A DNA stretch of 64,000 nt from Verrucomicrobiota bacterium (GCA_023399155.1 JAEWQP010000001.1:1-64000); one strand, 5' to 3'; counted from the first letter of the stretch, positions 52,605 through 62,584 are shown. The notes: generated from the letters alone by a model not told the origin. A program made the numbers and translations.

Positions 52605-54149
52605 TCAAAATGCCGGTGGAGCCGAAACCGTGTCCGGTGCGTCGGGGTCGAACTGCCAGACGCCCACTTCGTTGACCTCGGCGATCTTGCGCCAGGCTGC
52701 AGGGCGCTCCAGCCAACGCGGATCCTCGGCCTCGAACCGGAACAGGACCGCATAGAGCGGCCGGCGGCTCGCGCGGATGCCTTCACGAAGCTGGGCGAAG
52801 TGCTCCGGCGTCACCACGTCCCACCGCACCACCGGGAACTGTGTGTAGTGGTAGAGCGTCATGCTAGTCTGCATCGCGAGCACGACTGCGTCCGTCGGCA
52901 GGTGCTGGTTCACCCAGGTCGCGATGTTGCGATAGGGCTCGTGGTACGACTTCGTCAGGAGGATGTAGTGCGCCCGGGCGACCTGCACGAAATCGATCGC
53001 GGAGACCAGGATCGCGACAGCGGCGACAGCCACGCGTCCCTCGATCGTGACGGAGCCCAGGCGCGGCCGCCAGTCGCGGCACAGACGATCGACGGCAAGC
53101 ATCGCGAGCGCGATCAGAGCGGGAAAGGCCGGAAGCACGAAGCGGAGAAACCACCAGGCGTCGTGCGTATGCTGATAGAGTGCGTAAAATCCGAATACCG
53201 CGACGACCCAAAGCCACAGGCCGGCGACGACGCGCCCCATCCGCCGCCACGGTTGCCAGATCACCAGCAGCGCCAGGCAGCCGACTGGAAGCAGCTTCGG
53301 CACCCATTCGCCGTAGTGCAGCAGGTTCGGCCCGAGGTGCGCGCCGGTGAAGAGGGAACCCACGTCCCCGTACCCGGTTCCCATCGGACTTCCGTATTGA
53401 GTCCGTTGGTACCATGCCAGCGCCGCGGCAAAAGGCGCACCCGCCGCCGCCGCCGACGCCAGTCCCCGCCAGCTCGCGCCGAGGACACAGAGCGCCGGCA
53501 CGATCACGGCATTTGACGGGCGAACCGCCACCGCCACGCCAATGGCGGCCCCGCACACGATGCCCCACCCCCAGCGCGAGCGCATGCGGAGCGCCGCATA
53601 GGCCGCGAGCAGCACCCACGCCGTCGCGACCGTGTCGCTCATGGGCGAGATGGAGGAGAAGACGAACTGAGGCGAAAGCGCCAGCGCAGCCGCACCGGTC
53701 ACCGCAAGCAAGGGCGACACGCCCATCCAGCGCAGGAGCATAAACGTGAGGTAGACGCACGCACAGGCTGCAAGCGCTGCGACGATCGTGGCACCCCACT
53801 CCATGCCGAAAATCGCGCCCACAAGAGCGAAATGCACCGGAAGTCCCGGCGGGTAGGCCGGCTTGAGTCGGTCCGAATCGTCGGCGCCGATCGCGCCGAG
53901 AGGCTGCAGCCCGCGCCAGGTGCCGGCCGGCATCTCCTCCACCTGACGCAGCGGCGCGCTCAGCTCTCCCTCCTGCAACAGGCGCGCGCTGAAGAAATAC
54001 CCGCCCGCATCCGCGCCCGCCGCGACGGGCGGATACTGCCAGGCGATGAAGATCCCATAGACAAGCAGCGCCGCGATGCACGCCAGGCGCGCGAATCGCG
54101 GAAAGCTCTCGCCGGATGAAATGGCAGCCTGTGCGCCGGGGTCGTTCAT
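52605..54149 (-). CDS. Polytopic membrane protein, GT-C (GT39-like) glycosyltransferase
   Basis: The 514-residue protein has about eleven membrane segments from residue 20 to 400, with the first-loop acidic motif AAGADAGGYFFSARLL near 46 expected in GT-C enzymes. A C-terminal soluble part follows (about 400-510, VNQHLPTDAVVLAMQ). GT-C enzymes transfer a sugar from a polyprenyl-phosphate donor on the outer face of the inner membrane. Its ATG overlaps the stop of the upstream membrane-protein gene (ATGA), so the two are co-translated. The start at 54149 is chosen on that basis and on the absence of domain-like sequence before it. Confidence 0.75.
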   Translation of the reverse strand: MNDPGAQAAISSGESFPRFARLACIAALLVYGIFIAWQYPPVAAGADAGGYFFSARLLQEGELSAPLRQVEEMPAGTWRGLQPLGAIGADDSDRLKPAYPPGLPVHFALVGAIFGMEWGATIVAALAACACVYLTFMLLRWMGVSPLLAVTGAAALALSPQFVFSSISPMSDTVATAWVLLAAYAALRMRSRWGWGIVCGAAIGVAVAVRPSNAVIVPALCVLGASWRGLASAAAAGAPFAAALAWYQRTQYGSPMGTGYGDVGSLFTGAHLGPNLLHYGEWVPKLLPVGCLALLVIWQPWRRMGRVVAGLWLWVVAVFGFYALYQHTHDAWWFLRFVLPAFPALIALAMLAVDRLCRDWRPRLGSVTIEGRVAVAAVAILVSAIDFVQVARAHYILLTKSYHEPYRNIATWVNQHLPTDAVVLAMQTSMTLYHYTQFPVVRWDVVTPEHFAQLREGIRASRRPLYAVLFRFEAEDPRWLERPAAWRKIAEVNEVGVWQFDPDAPDTVSAPPAF

Positions 54150-56191
54150 TGCGTCCTCCGCACGACCATGCGCGTCAGCTCGAGGCCGAACCATCGATAG
54201 TCCCCCGAAGCACCGAGTGCGCGCGGCTGCCAGGCATCGGGAATATGAATACGGATGTCGACCACGCCCCCGGGGGAGAAGTCGTCCGCCTGGAGTTCGA
54301 ACCCGACCCGCGTGGGCCCGGTGACCACCGTTTCGGCCAGGCTCCGGCGGGGCGTGCTCACGGCCACGCGCAGGGGGATGTCGCCCCCAGGCCGCTCCCG
54401 CAGGTCCATCTCGAGTTCCACGCGCACCGGCGCCGAGGCCGGCGGCATCCGCCACCGGATCCAGGCAAGCCGGTCGGTGGTCATGCCGTGCGCCTGGGGG
54501 CTTAGTTCGTCCCGACCGTCGACCACGCCGACCACGAAGAGCGGCTCGAAGGGCTGCCCGTCCTCCCCGACCGTTTCAACGGGGGCCTCGAGCAGCGGCA
54601 CCTCCGTCGAGATCCCATAGCGCGATAGGAACGTGAACTCTCCCGGACTGACTGCAACCGGGCGAATGTACCAAACCGAGTCCGGCGCGAAGTCGAGATC
54701 CACCGTATGTCGCGAGCCGAACATGAAGGCCCACTCCCCGCCCACCCGGGCCTCGATGCCCGCACGCTTCATGGCGAGAAAGAGCCCCGCGATGTCGGGC
54801 CAATCGTTGGCCGAATAGGAGAGCAGCACGGGGCCGGATGCCTTCGCGCGCTCCGCTGCCGCCTCGAACTCCGCGCGATACGCCGGCATGCGTTCCAATT
54901 CCCGCACGAAGCGGCCACGCGTGACGAGCGCCGCGACCGCCAGCACCGCCCACGCGGCAACGACCGCCACGCGTCGCGACGCCGGCACCCGCCGCAGCCC
55001 GGCCCCGAGCGCGAGCCACGCCGCCGCGAGCATCAGGCCATGGATGTAGAACGTATTGAAATTGTGGAGGACTCCCTGCTGGATTTTCGCCCAGACGAAA
55101 GTCAGCGCGATGCCGGCCAGAACGAGCGCGATACCGCTTCGGATGGCGCGAAACTCCACATCCCTGCGCCGACGGACCCAGGTGTAGATGAGAAAGCCAT
55201 GGATCAGCGCCCACGCCGCAAGCGGGAGAAATGCCCGGCGAAATTCCGCCGCCGTGGCATCGGAGAGTGTCTGGATGACCTGCTCCTGGTTGCTCATGTA
55301 CCCGTAGAACGAGAGGACATACAGCGCCGCCTTGTACCAGGTCCGTCGCGATCCCGAGGGTGCGCCAAGCTGCTGCAAGATGGCCGCGGTGTTGCTGTCG
55401 GCACCGGCCGCGAGATCGACCGCGATCGGCACGAGGAACACCGCCAGGATGCCCGCCGCGAGCAGGAGCGCCGACCGGTCTTCGGCGGTTCGCCAGGGCG
55501 TCCGCCGCGTTACCCGCGCCCAGAGAGCGGCCGCGATCCCGAACATCGGCAGCACGAACAGCGCGTGCGCCGCGTGGCCATGGACAAGGAGGCTGCCTCC
55601 CAGGATGGTCCACGGCAGGGCTTTGAGCTCGCCCGAGCCGAGTCGGCCGGCCGCGAGCGTGAACAGCGCGAACGGCGCCAACAAGAGGTGCGGCGGCCAG
55701 GTACTCAGGAGCGCGCCGAACGGCTCGTAGAGGTTGACCCACGCGAGATGCACCGCGGCAACGGCGCACGCGAGCGGGATGAAGACCGCACGACGCGTGA
55801 ACGACGGGCACTGCGCCAGCGCCAACGCCAGCAGCGCCGCCTGCAACACCAGCATGCCGACGTGGTGCGCCGCCATCGGCGAAGCCGCGAGTCGCGTGCG
55901 CTCGGACAACAGCCACTCCGCCGCCCCCTGCCAGTAGAAGAACGCCGGACCTGGATGGAAGAATCCCCAGCGCGAATAATTGCCGTGCACGCGCACGCCC
56001 TCCATCGAGTCGCGGATGGCCAGTGCGTTCACGGCTCCGTCCCCGACTTCGTGGGCGTTGCCGGCGAGCATCGCCGGTCCTGTCGCCGCGAGGAGGAGAG
56101 TCGCCAGCAGAAAAAAGATCAGCATCGGCTCCCATCGGCGACCGGCGAGAGCGGAGAGCCACGCGCGGCCCGGGCTGACGTCGCCGCTCAT
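54146..56191 (-). CDS. Polytopic membrane protein, GT-C-like, with C-terminal beta-rich domain
   Basis: The 681-residue protein has a first membrane helix at about residues 22-42. NAHEVGDGAVNALAIRD follows, with acidic residues in the first loop as in GT-C enzymes, then about ten further helices up to about residue 440. The extracytoplasmic tail (about 450-670) includes LSYSANDWPDIAG and a beta-rich end with VELEMDLRERPGGDI. ATG 56191 is preferred, as the arginine-rich upstream extension does not look coding. The substrate is unknown. It is probably the first gene of a two-gene unit; 187 bases separate it from the next minus-strand gene. Confidence 0.7.
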   Translation of the reverse strand: MSGDVSPGRAWLSALAGRRWEPMLIFFLLATLLLAATGPAMLAGNAHEVGDGAVNALAIRDSMEGVRVHGNYSRWGFFHPGPAFFYWQGAAEWLLSERTRLAASPMAAHHVGMLVLQAALLALALAQCPSFTRRAVFIPLACAVAAVHLAWVNLYEPFGALLSTWPPHLLLAPFALFTLAAGRLGSGELKALPWTILGGSLLVHGHAAHALFVLPMFGIAAALWARVTRRTPWRTAEDRSALLLAAGILAVFLVPIAVDLAAGADSNTAAILQQLGAPSGSRRTWYKAALYVLSFYGYMSNQEQVIQTLSDATAAEFRRAFLPLAAWALIHGFLIYTWVRRRRDVEFRAIRSGIALVLAGIALTFVWAKIQQGVLHNFNTFYIHGLMLAAAWLALGAGLRRVPASRRVAVVAAWAVLAVAALVTRGRFVRELERMPAYRAEFEAAAERAKASGPVLLSYSANDWPDIAGLFLAMKRAGIEARVGGEWAFMFGSRHTVDLDFAPDSVWYIRPVAVSPGEFTFLSRYGISTEVPLLEAPVETVGEDGQPFEPLFVVGVVDGRDELSPQAHGMTTDRLAWIRWRMPPASAPVRVELEMDLRERPGGDIPLRVAVSTPRRSLAETVVTGPTRVGFELQADDFSPGGVVDIRIHIPDAWQPRALGASGDYRWFGLELTRMVVRRTQ

Positions 56192-56378
56192 CGACAGGAA
56201 GCGCCGGCCACGGGGCCATTTCCAGCCCGGCGCACCGCGGCCGCGTCTGGCCGCGCACGCCCGCGCTCTCTTGCGCAGAAGGTGTTCACTGACAGGGGTC
56301 GCATCGCGCTGGACATGAATCGCAAAACCGCAAGACCGGCGCAACGGCGGCGGCAAGGCGATACAATTTTCGAACGCC

Positions 56379-57389
56379 CTATTCAGGCGCGAAACCGGGT
56401 GCGAGCACGTCCTCCACCGCCACCGGCCTTCCCAGCTGCCCCAGCGCTTGGAGCGTCTCGATCTGGTGGCGGATACGCTCCCGCGTAAGCTGTCCGGTTC
56501 GCTCCCCGCGCGCCGGGTCGCCCTGCACGAGCCCCATGCGCTTCATGGCGTCGAGTGAAAAGGCCATGACCTCGGGAGTCATCAGCACGTTCGCCTTCTG
56601 CAGCGCGGCAAATGCCGGCGCCGGATCGCCGTCCACCAGATCGTCAAAGCCGCGAATGGTCGCGGCCACAAAGGCACGCACGACCTCGGGCTTGCGCGCG
56701 AGATACTCCCGGCTGGTGAAGATCACGCGATACGGCGCATACCCGGAGTCAGCCAGGAGCAGCGTGCCCACGGACGCGCCCCGCTGCCGCGCGAAGAACG
56801 GTTCCTGCGTGACGAAGCACTGTCGCACCATCGTCTTGTCGGCGAGGAAACTGGTCAGGTCTGCCGTCAGCGGCAGCAGGTCGAAGGAAACTCCGAATTG
56901 CCGCCGCAAATAATCGACCCACGCCGTGCCGGGTCCGGCCATGAACGTGCGTCCATCGAGCGCGCTAAACTCGGTCAGCGGATGCTCCTGATGGAAGAGG
57001 ATGCCCTGCGGGTTGCGCTGCATCTCGGCCGCGACGATCACAAGCGGAACACCCCGCGAAATGGCGACGATCACGTCGTTGCCATCCGTGCAGCCGATCT
57101 CGGCCCGCTCGAGTGCGACGATGTCCTTGAACGGCACGCCCGGCCCGCCGGGGATGATCTCCACGCCCAGGCCCGCCTCGCGGTAGAATCCGCGCTCCAG
57201 CGCCTGATAGTAGCCACCGTATTCAGTTTGTGGGTGCCAGTCGAGGTGCAGGCGCACGTGTTCCAGACCATCTGGCGCAGCACCGGGCGCGTCCTTGCGG
57301 CCGCAGCCGGCCAGACCGACGGCGACCATCGTAAGCACCGGCATCACGATGAGACGGACGAAGCTCGATTTGGGAGGAAGGGAGGACAT
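56379..57389 (-). CDS. ABC transporter substrate-binding lipoprotein (NMT1/THI5-like)
   Basis: The 336-residue protein has a lipoprotein signal (VAVGLAGC, cysteine 29). An NMT1-like periplasmic binding domain follows, with VRLHLDWHPQTEYGGYYQAL at the start and GLGVEIIPGGPG, CTDGNDVIVAISRG and FSALDGRTFMAGPGTAWVDY after it. Family members bind thiamine precursors, riboflavin-like compounds, nitrate or alkanesulfonates; the HPQTEYGGYYQA start is most like the pyrimidine/riboflavin-type group. It forms a transporter with the permease and ATPase encoded just upstream in the same direction. Confidence 0.85.
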   Translation of the reverse strand: MSSLPPKSSFVRLIVMPVLTMVAVGLAGCGRKDAPGAAPDGLEHVRLHLDWHPQTEYGGYYQALERGFYREAGLGVEIIPGGPGVPFKDIVALERAEIGCTDGNDVIVAISRGVPLVIVAAEMQRNPQGILFHQEHPLTEFSALDGRTFMAGPGTAWVDYLRRQFGVSFDLLPLTADLTSFLADKTMVRQCFVTQEPFFARQRGASVGTLLLADSGYAPYRVIFTSREYLARKPEVVRAFVAATIRGFDDLVDGDPAPAFAALQKANVLMTPEVMAFSLDAMKRMGLVQGDPARGERTGQLTRERIRHQIETLQALGQLGRPVAVEDVLAPGFAPE

Positions 57390-57490
57390 GGATAGTTGGA
57401 AAAGGCGAGCCGGAGATACAAAGGCCGCTCCCTCCGAGCCGCCGCGAACCTCGAATGACGACATGCCGCAGCGACGGCGGAGACAGCGCC

Positions 57491-58276
57491 CTACCCGTCC
57501 GTCGTAACCGAGGCGTGCCAACGGCGCAGGAGGAGTTGGTTGAAGACGGAGATCACCGTGAGAAAGACAAAGCCGAGAACGCAACTCGTGAGCGCCACCG
57601 CGAGAAGTTCCGCGCGCATCTGCCGCTGATTGAAGACCGAAGCCAGGAAGCCCAGCCCGCCGGTCCCACCCGCGACCGAGCCTGTGACGTACTCGGCGAA
57701 AATCGCGCCGATCGGCGCGAGCGTCGCAGCGATCCGCAGCCCGGCGAAGTAGAACGGCGTGGCAAACGGAAGCTGCAGCAGGAAAATCCGCTGCAGTGCG
57801 CTCGCATTGCACACATCGAAGAGTTCCACCAGGTTGCGGTCAGTCGAGACCATGCCGTGGGTGGTGTTCACCACGACCGGAAAGAAGCTCACGATAAAGG
57901 TCACGATGACGATGCTGCCCGTGCCCCGCCCCGCCCAGAGCACGATGAATGGCGCGAGGACGATGACCGGGGTCATCTGCAGGATCAGCAGGTACGGGTA
58001 GATGGCGAGCCTGACGGGCCGGCTGCTCGCGAGCACGATCGCACACGTCAACCCGCCCAGTGCGGCGGCCAGGAATCCGAGGAGCGCGCTCTGCGTGGTC
58101 TGCCACGCGGCGGCGCCTATGAGGCCGCGCTCGCGGCCCAGCGCGTCGACGATCTCGTGCGGCACCGGCAGCAGCCAGCCCGGCACGCCGAACAGGTGGC
58201 GCAGTGCATACCACGCCGCCAGCAACGCCGCGCCGCCCACGACCGGGAGCCAGATCCGCATGCCCCGCTCGTTCAT
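57491..58276 (-). CDS. ABC transporter permease (SsuC/ThiX-like)
   Basis: The 261-residue protein has six predicted membrane segments and the cytoplasmic EAA-type loop LVELFDVCNASALQRIFLLQLP, which docks the ATPase. It matches permeases of the nitrate/sulfonate/thiamine-precursor uptake class. Its ATG overlaps the ATPase stop (ATGA on the minus strand), and the binding-protein gene follows about 100 bases later. Confidence 0.9.
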   Translation of the reverse strand: MNERGMRIWLPVVGGAALLAAWYALRHLFGVPGWLLPVPHEIVDALGRERGLIGAAAWQTTQSALLGFLAAALGGLTCAIVLASSRPVRLAIYPYLLILQMTPVIVLAPFIVLWAGRGTGSIVIVTFIVSFFPVVVNTTHGMVSTDRNLVELFDVCNASALQRIFLLQLPFATPFYFAGLRIAATLAPIGAIFAEYVTGSVAGGTGGLGFLASVFNQRQMRAELLAVALTSCVLGFVFLTVISVFNQLLLRRWHASVTTDG

Positions 58277-59145
58277 GCACCCACCTCCGCGCGCTCACCG
58301 GCACGCAGGATGCCCGCGACATGCGCGACGATCCGGTGAAACTCCGGCTGCGTCCGCAGCTCCGGTCCGCGCGGGCGGGCAAGCGGTACGGCGACGTCCG
58401 CCACGATCCGCCCCGGTCGCGCCCCCATGATGAGGATGCGATCGGAAAGGAAAACCGCCTCAGCCACGGAATGCGTCACGAAAAACGCCGTCCAGCGCTC
58501 CGCCTCGCGCATGTCCAGCAGTTCCTCGTTGAGGTGATGCCGCGTGATCTCGTCGAGCGCACCGAAAGGCTCGTCCATCAGGAGCAGCCGCGGCGACTGC
58601 ACCAGCGCGCGGGCGACGGAGACCCGCATTTTCATGCCTCCGGAAAGTTCGCGCGGGTAGTGCCCGCGCACATGCTCGAGGCGAACAAGCCGGAGCATGT
58701 CGGCCGCGCGCGCCGCGCGCTCGGCCCGCGGCACGCCGCGTATCCGAAGCGGCACTTCGATGTTGGCCTGCACCGGGAGCCACGGCAGCAGCGTCGGCTC
58801 CTGGAAGATGAAGGCGATGTCGGTCTGCCCCCGCACCGGCTGGCGACCGTCCACGAGCACCTCGCCGGCGCTCGCCGCGCTCAGGCCGGCGATGATGCGG
58901 AGCAGCGTGGACTTGCCGCAGCCGCTCGGCCCGATGAGGGCGACGAACGACCCGGATGCCGCGCTAAAGTCAACATCCTCCAGCACGGCCGGGCCGTCTC
59001 CGAAGCGCTTGCCCACGCCGTGAAAGACAACGTGTGCCGGGACGGCGGCTGCGCCGGGCGCCGCCGGTTCGGCGGCGTCCTCCCGCAGGTGCCCGGACTC
59101 GCGCCGGGGCGGGGGTTCATCCCTGCCGGCACGCGCCTCGTTCAC
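58273..59145 (-). CDS. ABC transporter ATP-binding protein (SsuB/ThiZ-like)
   Basis: The 290-residue protein has Walker A GPSGCGKST at residues 72-80, the Q-loop in FIFQEPTLLPWL, signature LSGGMKMRVSVARAL and Walker B LLLMDEPFGALDE, followed by the switch histidine in FVTHSVAEA. The first 35 residues are an unusual A/P/R-rich extension. It starts at GTG 59145, overlapping the stop of the M16 peptidase gene by four bases, so the peptidase and the transporter are translationally coupled. Confidence 0.92.
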   Translation of the reverse strand: MNEARAGRDEPPPRRESGHLREDAAEPAAPGAAAVPAHVVFHGVGKRFGDGPAVLEDVDFSAASGSFVALIGPSGCGKSTLLRIIAGLSAASAGEVLVDGRQPVRGQTDIAFIFQEPTLLPWLPVQANIEVPLRIRGVPRAERAARAADMLRLVRLEHVRGHYPRELSGGMKMRVSVARALVQSPRLLLMDEPFGALDEITRHHLNEELLDMREAERWTAFFVTHSVAEAVFLSDRILIMGARPGRIVADVAVPLARPRGPELRTQPEFHRIVAHVAGILRAGERAEVGA

Positions 59146-62066
59146 TCGAAAGTCTGTCCCTTCTTCCAGGTCGAGCGGTCCTCAAACGACGGTTCGATCG
59201 GCTGGGCGGGCTCGTGATCGCGCGAGAACCCGAGGAACGTCCGCACCGTTCGGGACTCCGGTGCCAGCGCCGCCGCCAGGATCGCGGTCAACCGCTCCTT
59301 GTCGAGTCGCAGCAGCGCCGCCAGGGTCTCCTCGCGGCGGTCCCAGTCGCCGTCGTAATCATAGGCGAGCCCGAAATAGCGTGCCGCACGTTCCGCGATA
59401 CTCTTGTCCTTCGCCTCCAGTTCGGAACGCACGCCCCCCACCAGCATGTCCCACGCCTCCTGGCTCAACCCCGGCAGCAACTCGGGAATTCCGGTGATGA
59501 ACGCTTCCGCGCGCTCGCGCACGACGTCAGCCGGGTGGTCGCCCGACTGCACGATGAAGTAGGCGAAGCAGGTCTTCTCCTCCTCGCCCGCCCCACCGAA
59601 GACGATGTAGCCCAGCTGCTGTCGCGTGCGCAGCTCGCTGTAGAACGGCTCGCCGATGAGGTTGGCGAGCATCATCGTGGCCGCGCGCGTCTCGGGCGTG
59701 GCGGCGCCCAGCATGTACTCCTGACGGAAAGCGGAGTTGTTCACGACCAGCTTCTCGGAGGTGAGCACATCGCTTCCGGCGGGAATGGCCAGCAGGCGAC
59801 GGCGCAGCGCCTCCTCCGCAGAGATCGGGGCCGGTTGCAGCGCGGCAACCAGTTGACGCGTGGCACGCACCGCCTCGTCGGCAGTCACATTGCCATGGAT
59901 CAGCGCCTCGACGCGGCCGCGCGAGTAAAGCCGCGAGGCAAATTCACGCACCTGCGCCAGCGTGACGGCCCGCGCGGGCTCGAGCTGTTCGTCCGGCCGG
60001 TAGTGAAACTCGCGCACCACCGCGCGCCGTGTCTCGGCCAGGATCTGCCAGGCATCGGCCCGTGGGAAATTCGAGAGTTCGCGCACGATCCTTTCCTTCA
60101 ACGCCTCGAAGCGCTCCTCGGATAGCTCGAAGTCCACGAGACTCTTCGCCACGACGTCGAGCAGGCGCGGCGCCGATTCATCATAGCCGTCGATGCTGAC
60201 CACCACGCCCTCGAGGGAGGCCCCGAGATTGAACCTCAGTCCGGCCACCGCCGCAGTGTAGGCGACCTCGTTGAGCGCCTCGTTCACGCACGCCTCATAG
60301 AAGCGCAGGAGGGTCGCCGTCTCGACCGACGCGATGTCGCGCGGCAGCCGGAACCGATAGACCTGGGCCACCATGGGACGCCGAAACTCGGCGTCGGGCA
60401 GGAAGTAGAGGCTCAAGCCGGGTTCCTCGAGCAGGCGCGCCGGCTCCTTCACCTCGCCCGCGACATCGAGCAGCGTCGCGCGCGTGGGCACGAACGGATT
60501 CGCCTCCGGCAGATGGACGGCCGGCACGGCGGGCGGATTCACCAGGGCCGCGAAGGCCGGGCCCGTCACCTCGGTGTAGCTGTAGTTGGTGCCGTAATAC
60601 TTCTCCGTGCGGTCCGTCTCCACGCCCTTGGCGACGAGCATGGCGATCGTGTTCTGCGGGCGGATGTGCTCAAGAAGTGCCTGGTAGGCCGCCGGGTCCT
60701 CCTTCAGCCAGAGGAAAGGCTCGCGCTCGGCGATCTCCAGCGGATAGGTGTGCGCCTGGTTGGCAAGGTTGACCGCGCGGCCCGCGCCCTCCCCCTGGTC
60801 GGCGTAGAGCTCGTCGAGGCCGGCCATGATCGCGCGCTCCCGGAATACGGTGGAGGGGAAGCCCGCGCGGCGCATGGTGGCAACGCCGGCGAAGAAGATC
60901 TCCAGCACGCGCTGGTATTTCTCCTGGCCCGCCGGGGTGAGCGAGATCGAGACCGGTAGCAGGCCATACTCCGCCGTCTCGTCCCAGACGAAGGCGCTCA
61001 GGCCGGTCGCAAGGCCCTCGTCCTTGAGCGCGGAGAGCACACTCCCCTCGCCTTCGTAGCCGAGGATGGTGCTGATCAGCCGCTCGGGCTTGGAGGGCCA
61101 GAGGTCGAAGAAACCCGGGATCGGTATCCACAAAACCAATTCCTTCAGGTCCTTGACCGGCTCGACCCGCACCAGCCGCAGCGCCTCCTTCGGCGCCAGC
61201 AGGTCGGATGGGTAGCGCTGCGTCGGCAGGTTGCGGTCCACCACCGGCGAAAAATACCGGCGCGCCCAGGCCTCGAGTTCGTCGAGGCTCGCGCGACCGG
61301 TGAGCGCGAGCGTCATCTGGTCGGATGAATAGAAGCGGTGGTAGAAGCCGAGCAGTTCCTCGCGCGTCACGCCGCCGAGCGTCTCGCGGCTGCCGGTGCT
61401 GAAGCGGTTTGCCGGGTGTTCCGGGCGGTAGAGCGAATTGGCCAGCTGGTACTGGCGCCACATGTCGTTCTCGAGGTTCTTCTGGTTCTCCGAGTTGACC
61501 GCGTTGATCTCGCGCTCGGTGAACTCGGGGGTGAACAGCGGCGCGATGAAGAACTGGGAAAAACGGTCGATCGCGCCCTCGAAGGCTTCGTGCCGAATCT
61601 CAAAATGGTAGTTGGTGTGACTGCGCGAGGTGTAGGCGTTGCTGTAGCCGCCATTGGTCTTGAGGTAGTTTCCATATTCCGCCTCATCCGGATACTTTTC
61701 CGTCCCGAGGAAGAGCATGTGCTCGAGGAAGTGCGCGAGGCCCTGGCGTTCCATCGGGTCGTTCAGGCTCCCGGCGCCGACGACCAACGAGGCCGAGGAT
61801 TTGTTCAGCTTCGGATCGGAAAGAAGGATCACCTTCATGCCGTTCTCGAGCACGAGGCGACGGTAGCTGGACTCGTCGTTCGGGGCCTGAGGGCGCGGGG
61901 GGATCGGCGGCAGCGGCGCGGCGCTCGTGGTCACGGCGCTCGTCGAAGTGGGAGCCGGGGTCGCTGCGGGAGTCGCGGACGGCGGGTTCTTCGAGGCCGG
62001 CGCGGTGCAGGCAACGAGCGCGGCAATCAGGACGGGAACGAAGGCAAGGAGTCGGAGGTGGCGCAT
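59142..62066 (-). CDS. M16 family zinc metallopeptidase (insulinase/pitrilysin type), lipoprotein
   Basis: The 974-residue protein has a lipoprotein signal (LIAALVAC, cysteine 20) and a T/P/A-rich linker (about 21-60). The inverted zinc motif H112-FLE-H116 follows, with a distal glutamate in EINAVNSENQKN. Length and order (an active N-terminal half, an inactive homologous C-terminal half) match full-size pitrilysin/insulin-degrading-enzyme proteins, which degrade small peptides. It should sit in the periplasm, anchored to a membrane. ATG 62066 is chosen because it gives the lipoprotein signal. It is the first gene of an operon with an ABC importer. Confidence 0.92.
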   Translation of the reverse strand: MRHLRLLAFVPVLIAALVACTAPASKNPPSATPAATPAPTSTSAVTTSAAPLPPIPPRPQAPNDESSYRRLVLENGMKVILLSDPKLNKSSASLVVGAGSLNDPMERQGLAHFLEHMLFLGTEKYPDEAEYGNYLKTNGGYSNAYTSRSHTNYHFEIRHEAFEGAIDRFSQFFIAPLFTPEFTEREINAVNSENQKNLENDMWRQYQLANSLYRPEHPANRFSTGSRETLGGVTREELLGFYHRFYSSDQMTLALTGRASLDELEAWARRYFSPVVDRNLPTQRYPSDLLAPKEALRLVRVEPVKDLKELVLWIPIPGFFDLWPSKPERLISTILGYEGEGSVLSALKDEGLATGLSAFVWDETAEYGLLPVSISLTPAGQEKYQRVLEIFFAGVATMRRAGFPSTVFRERAIMAGLDELYADQGEGAGRAVNLANQAHTYPLEIAEREPFLWLKEDPAAYQALLEHIRPQNTIAMLVAKGVETDRTEKYYGTNYSYTEVTGPAFAALVNPPAVPAVHLPEANPFVPTRATLLDVAGEVKEPARLLEEPGLSLYFLPDAEFRRPMVAQVYRFRLPRDIASVETATLLRFYEACVNEALNEVAYTAAVAGLRFNLGASLEGVVVSIDGYDESAPRLLDVVAKSLVDFELSEERFEALKERIVRELSNFPRADAWQILAETRRAVVREFHYRPDEQLEPARAVTLAQVREFASRLYSRGRVEALIHGNVTADEAVRATRQLVAALQPAPISAEEALRRRLLAIPAGSDVLTSEKLVVNNSAFRQEYMLGAATPETRAATMMLANLIGEPFYSELRTRQQLGYIVFGGAGEEEKTCFAYFIVQSGDHPADVVRERAEAFITGIPELLPGLSQEAWDMLVGGVRSELEAKDKSIAERAARYFGLAYDYDGDWDRREETLAALLRLDKERLTAILAAALAPESRTVRTFLGFSRDHEPAQPIEPSFEDRSTWKKGQTFE

Positions 62067-62584
62067 GCGGCGGAGGGACGGCCGCCGGCGTGGCCAGCGG
62101 CGAGGGAGAGGCGAACAGCGAATCGAAATCCATTCGCGGTGCAACTGCCATGCAGCGCGGCGCTCTGTTCCCGGGCGCGGGTCCAACCTACCGCCCTGCC
62201 GCCACGATGCAGCCCTTTGTTCCTCCACTTCCGACGTGAAGGGCCCCCGGGGCGGCCCTCGGCCTTTGAGCAAGCCAATCCTTCACGTGATGCAGTCGCC
62301 GATCCTGGCCGCTTTATTGGGGCTCGCGCACTTCGTCAGGAGTGGGCTCCTCCCCCACGAAGACGTCCTTCGACGACCTGAGAAATCGGGCTCGATTGAA
62401 TCGCGCCCTGCGCGCCTTGGGGTGCGGATTCCCTGTGCGCTCTATGTCTTCTCTGTGAACTCTGTGATCTGGAGAACCGCGCAGATGCCACGCCCGCGGT
62501 GCGGAGCTAAGGAACGAGAACGGTGGCGCCAACGGTTTCGTGCAGCGCCGGGACGGTCGAACGGGCGCCGCGCGCGGTGCCGAC
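62067..62584. other. Non-coding gap between the M16 peptidase start and the beta-CASP gene end
   Basis: No convincing gene lies in these 518 bases. They must hold the promoter of the minus-strand M16 operon, but I cannot point to its boxes. The part at 62431-62473 is a CTCTGTG-rich low-complexity element resembling those around the GxxExxY gene near 3937 and 4387. GC-rich palindromic patches occur near 62235-62265. A terminator for the minus-strand beta-CASP gene is not evident. Confidence 0.4.
62431..62473. repeat. CTCTGTG-rich low-complexity element
   Basis: The run contains CCCTGTGCGCTC, TTCTCTGTGAACT and CTGTGATCTGG. The TCTGTGATCTGG end resembles the GCAGAGATCTGG end of the element at 3937-3958, and the CTCTGTG units resemble 4387-4407. 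No GxxExxY gene accompanies it here. Confidence 0.45.

Noticed and set aside
54707..59217. Long open frames on the plus strand opposite the GT-C-like genes and the ABC operon
   Set aside because: The translations are R/H/E-rich and motif-free, while the minus strand carries Walker motifs, membrane segments and lipoprotein signals.
62067..62273. N-terminal extension of the M16 peptidase
   Set aside because: The extra residues are arginine-rich and would place the lipoprotein signal in the middle of the chain, so ATG 62066 is the better start.
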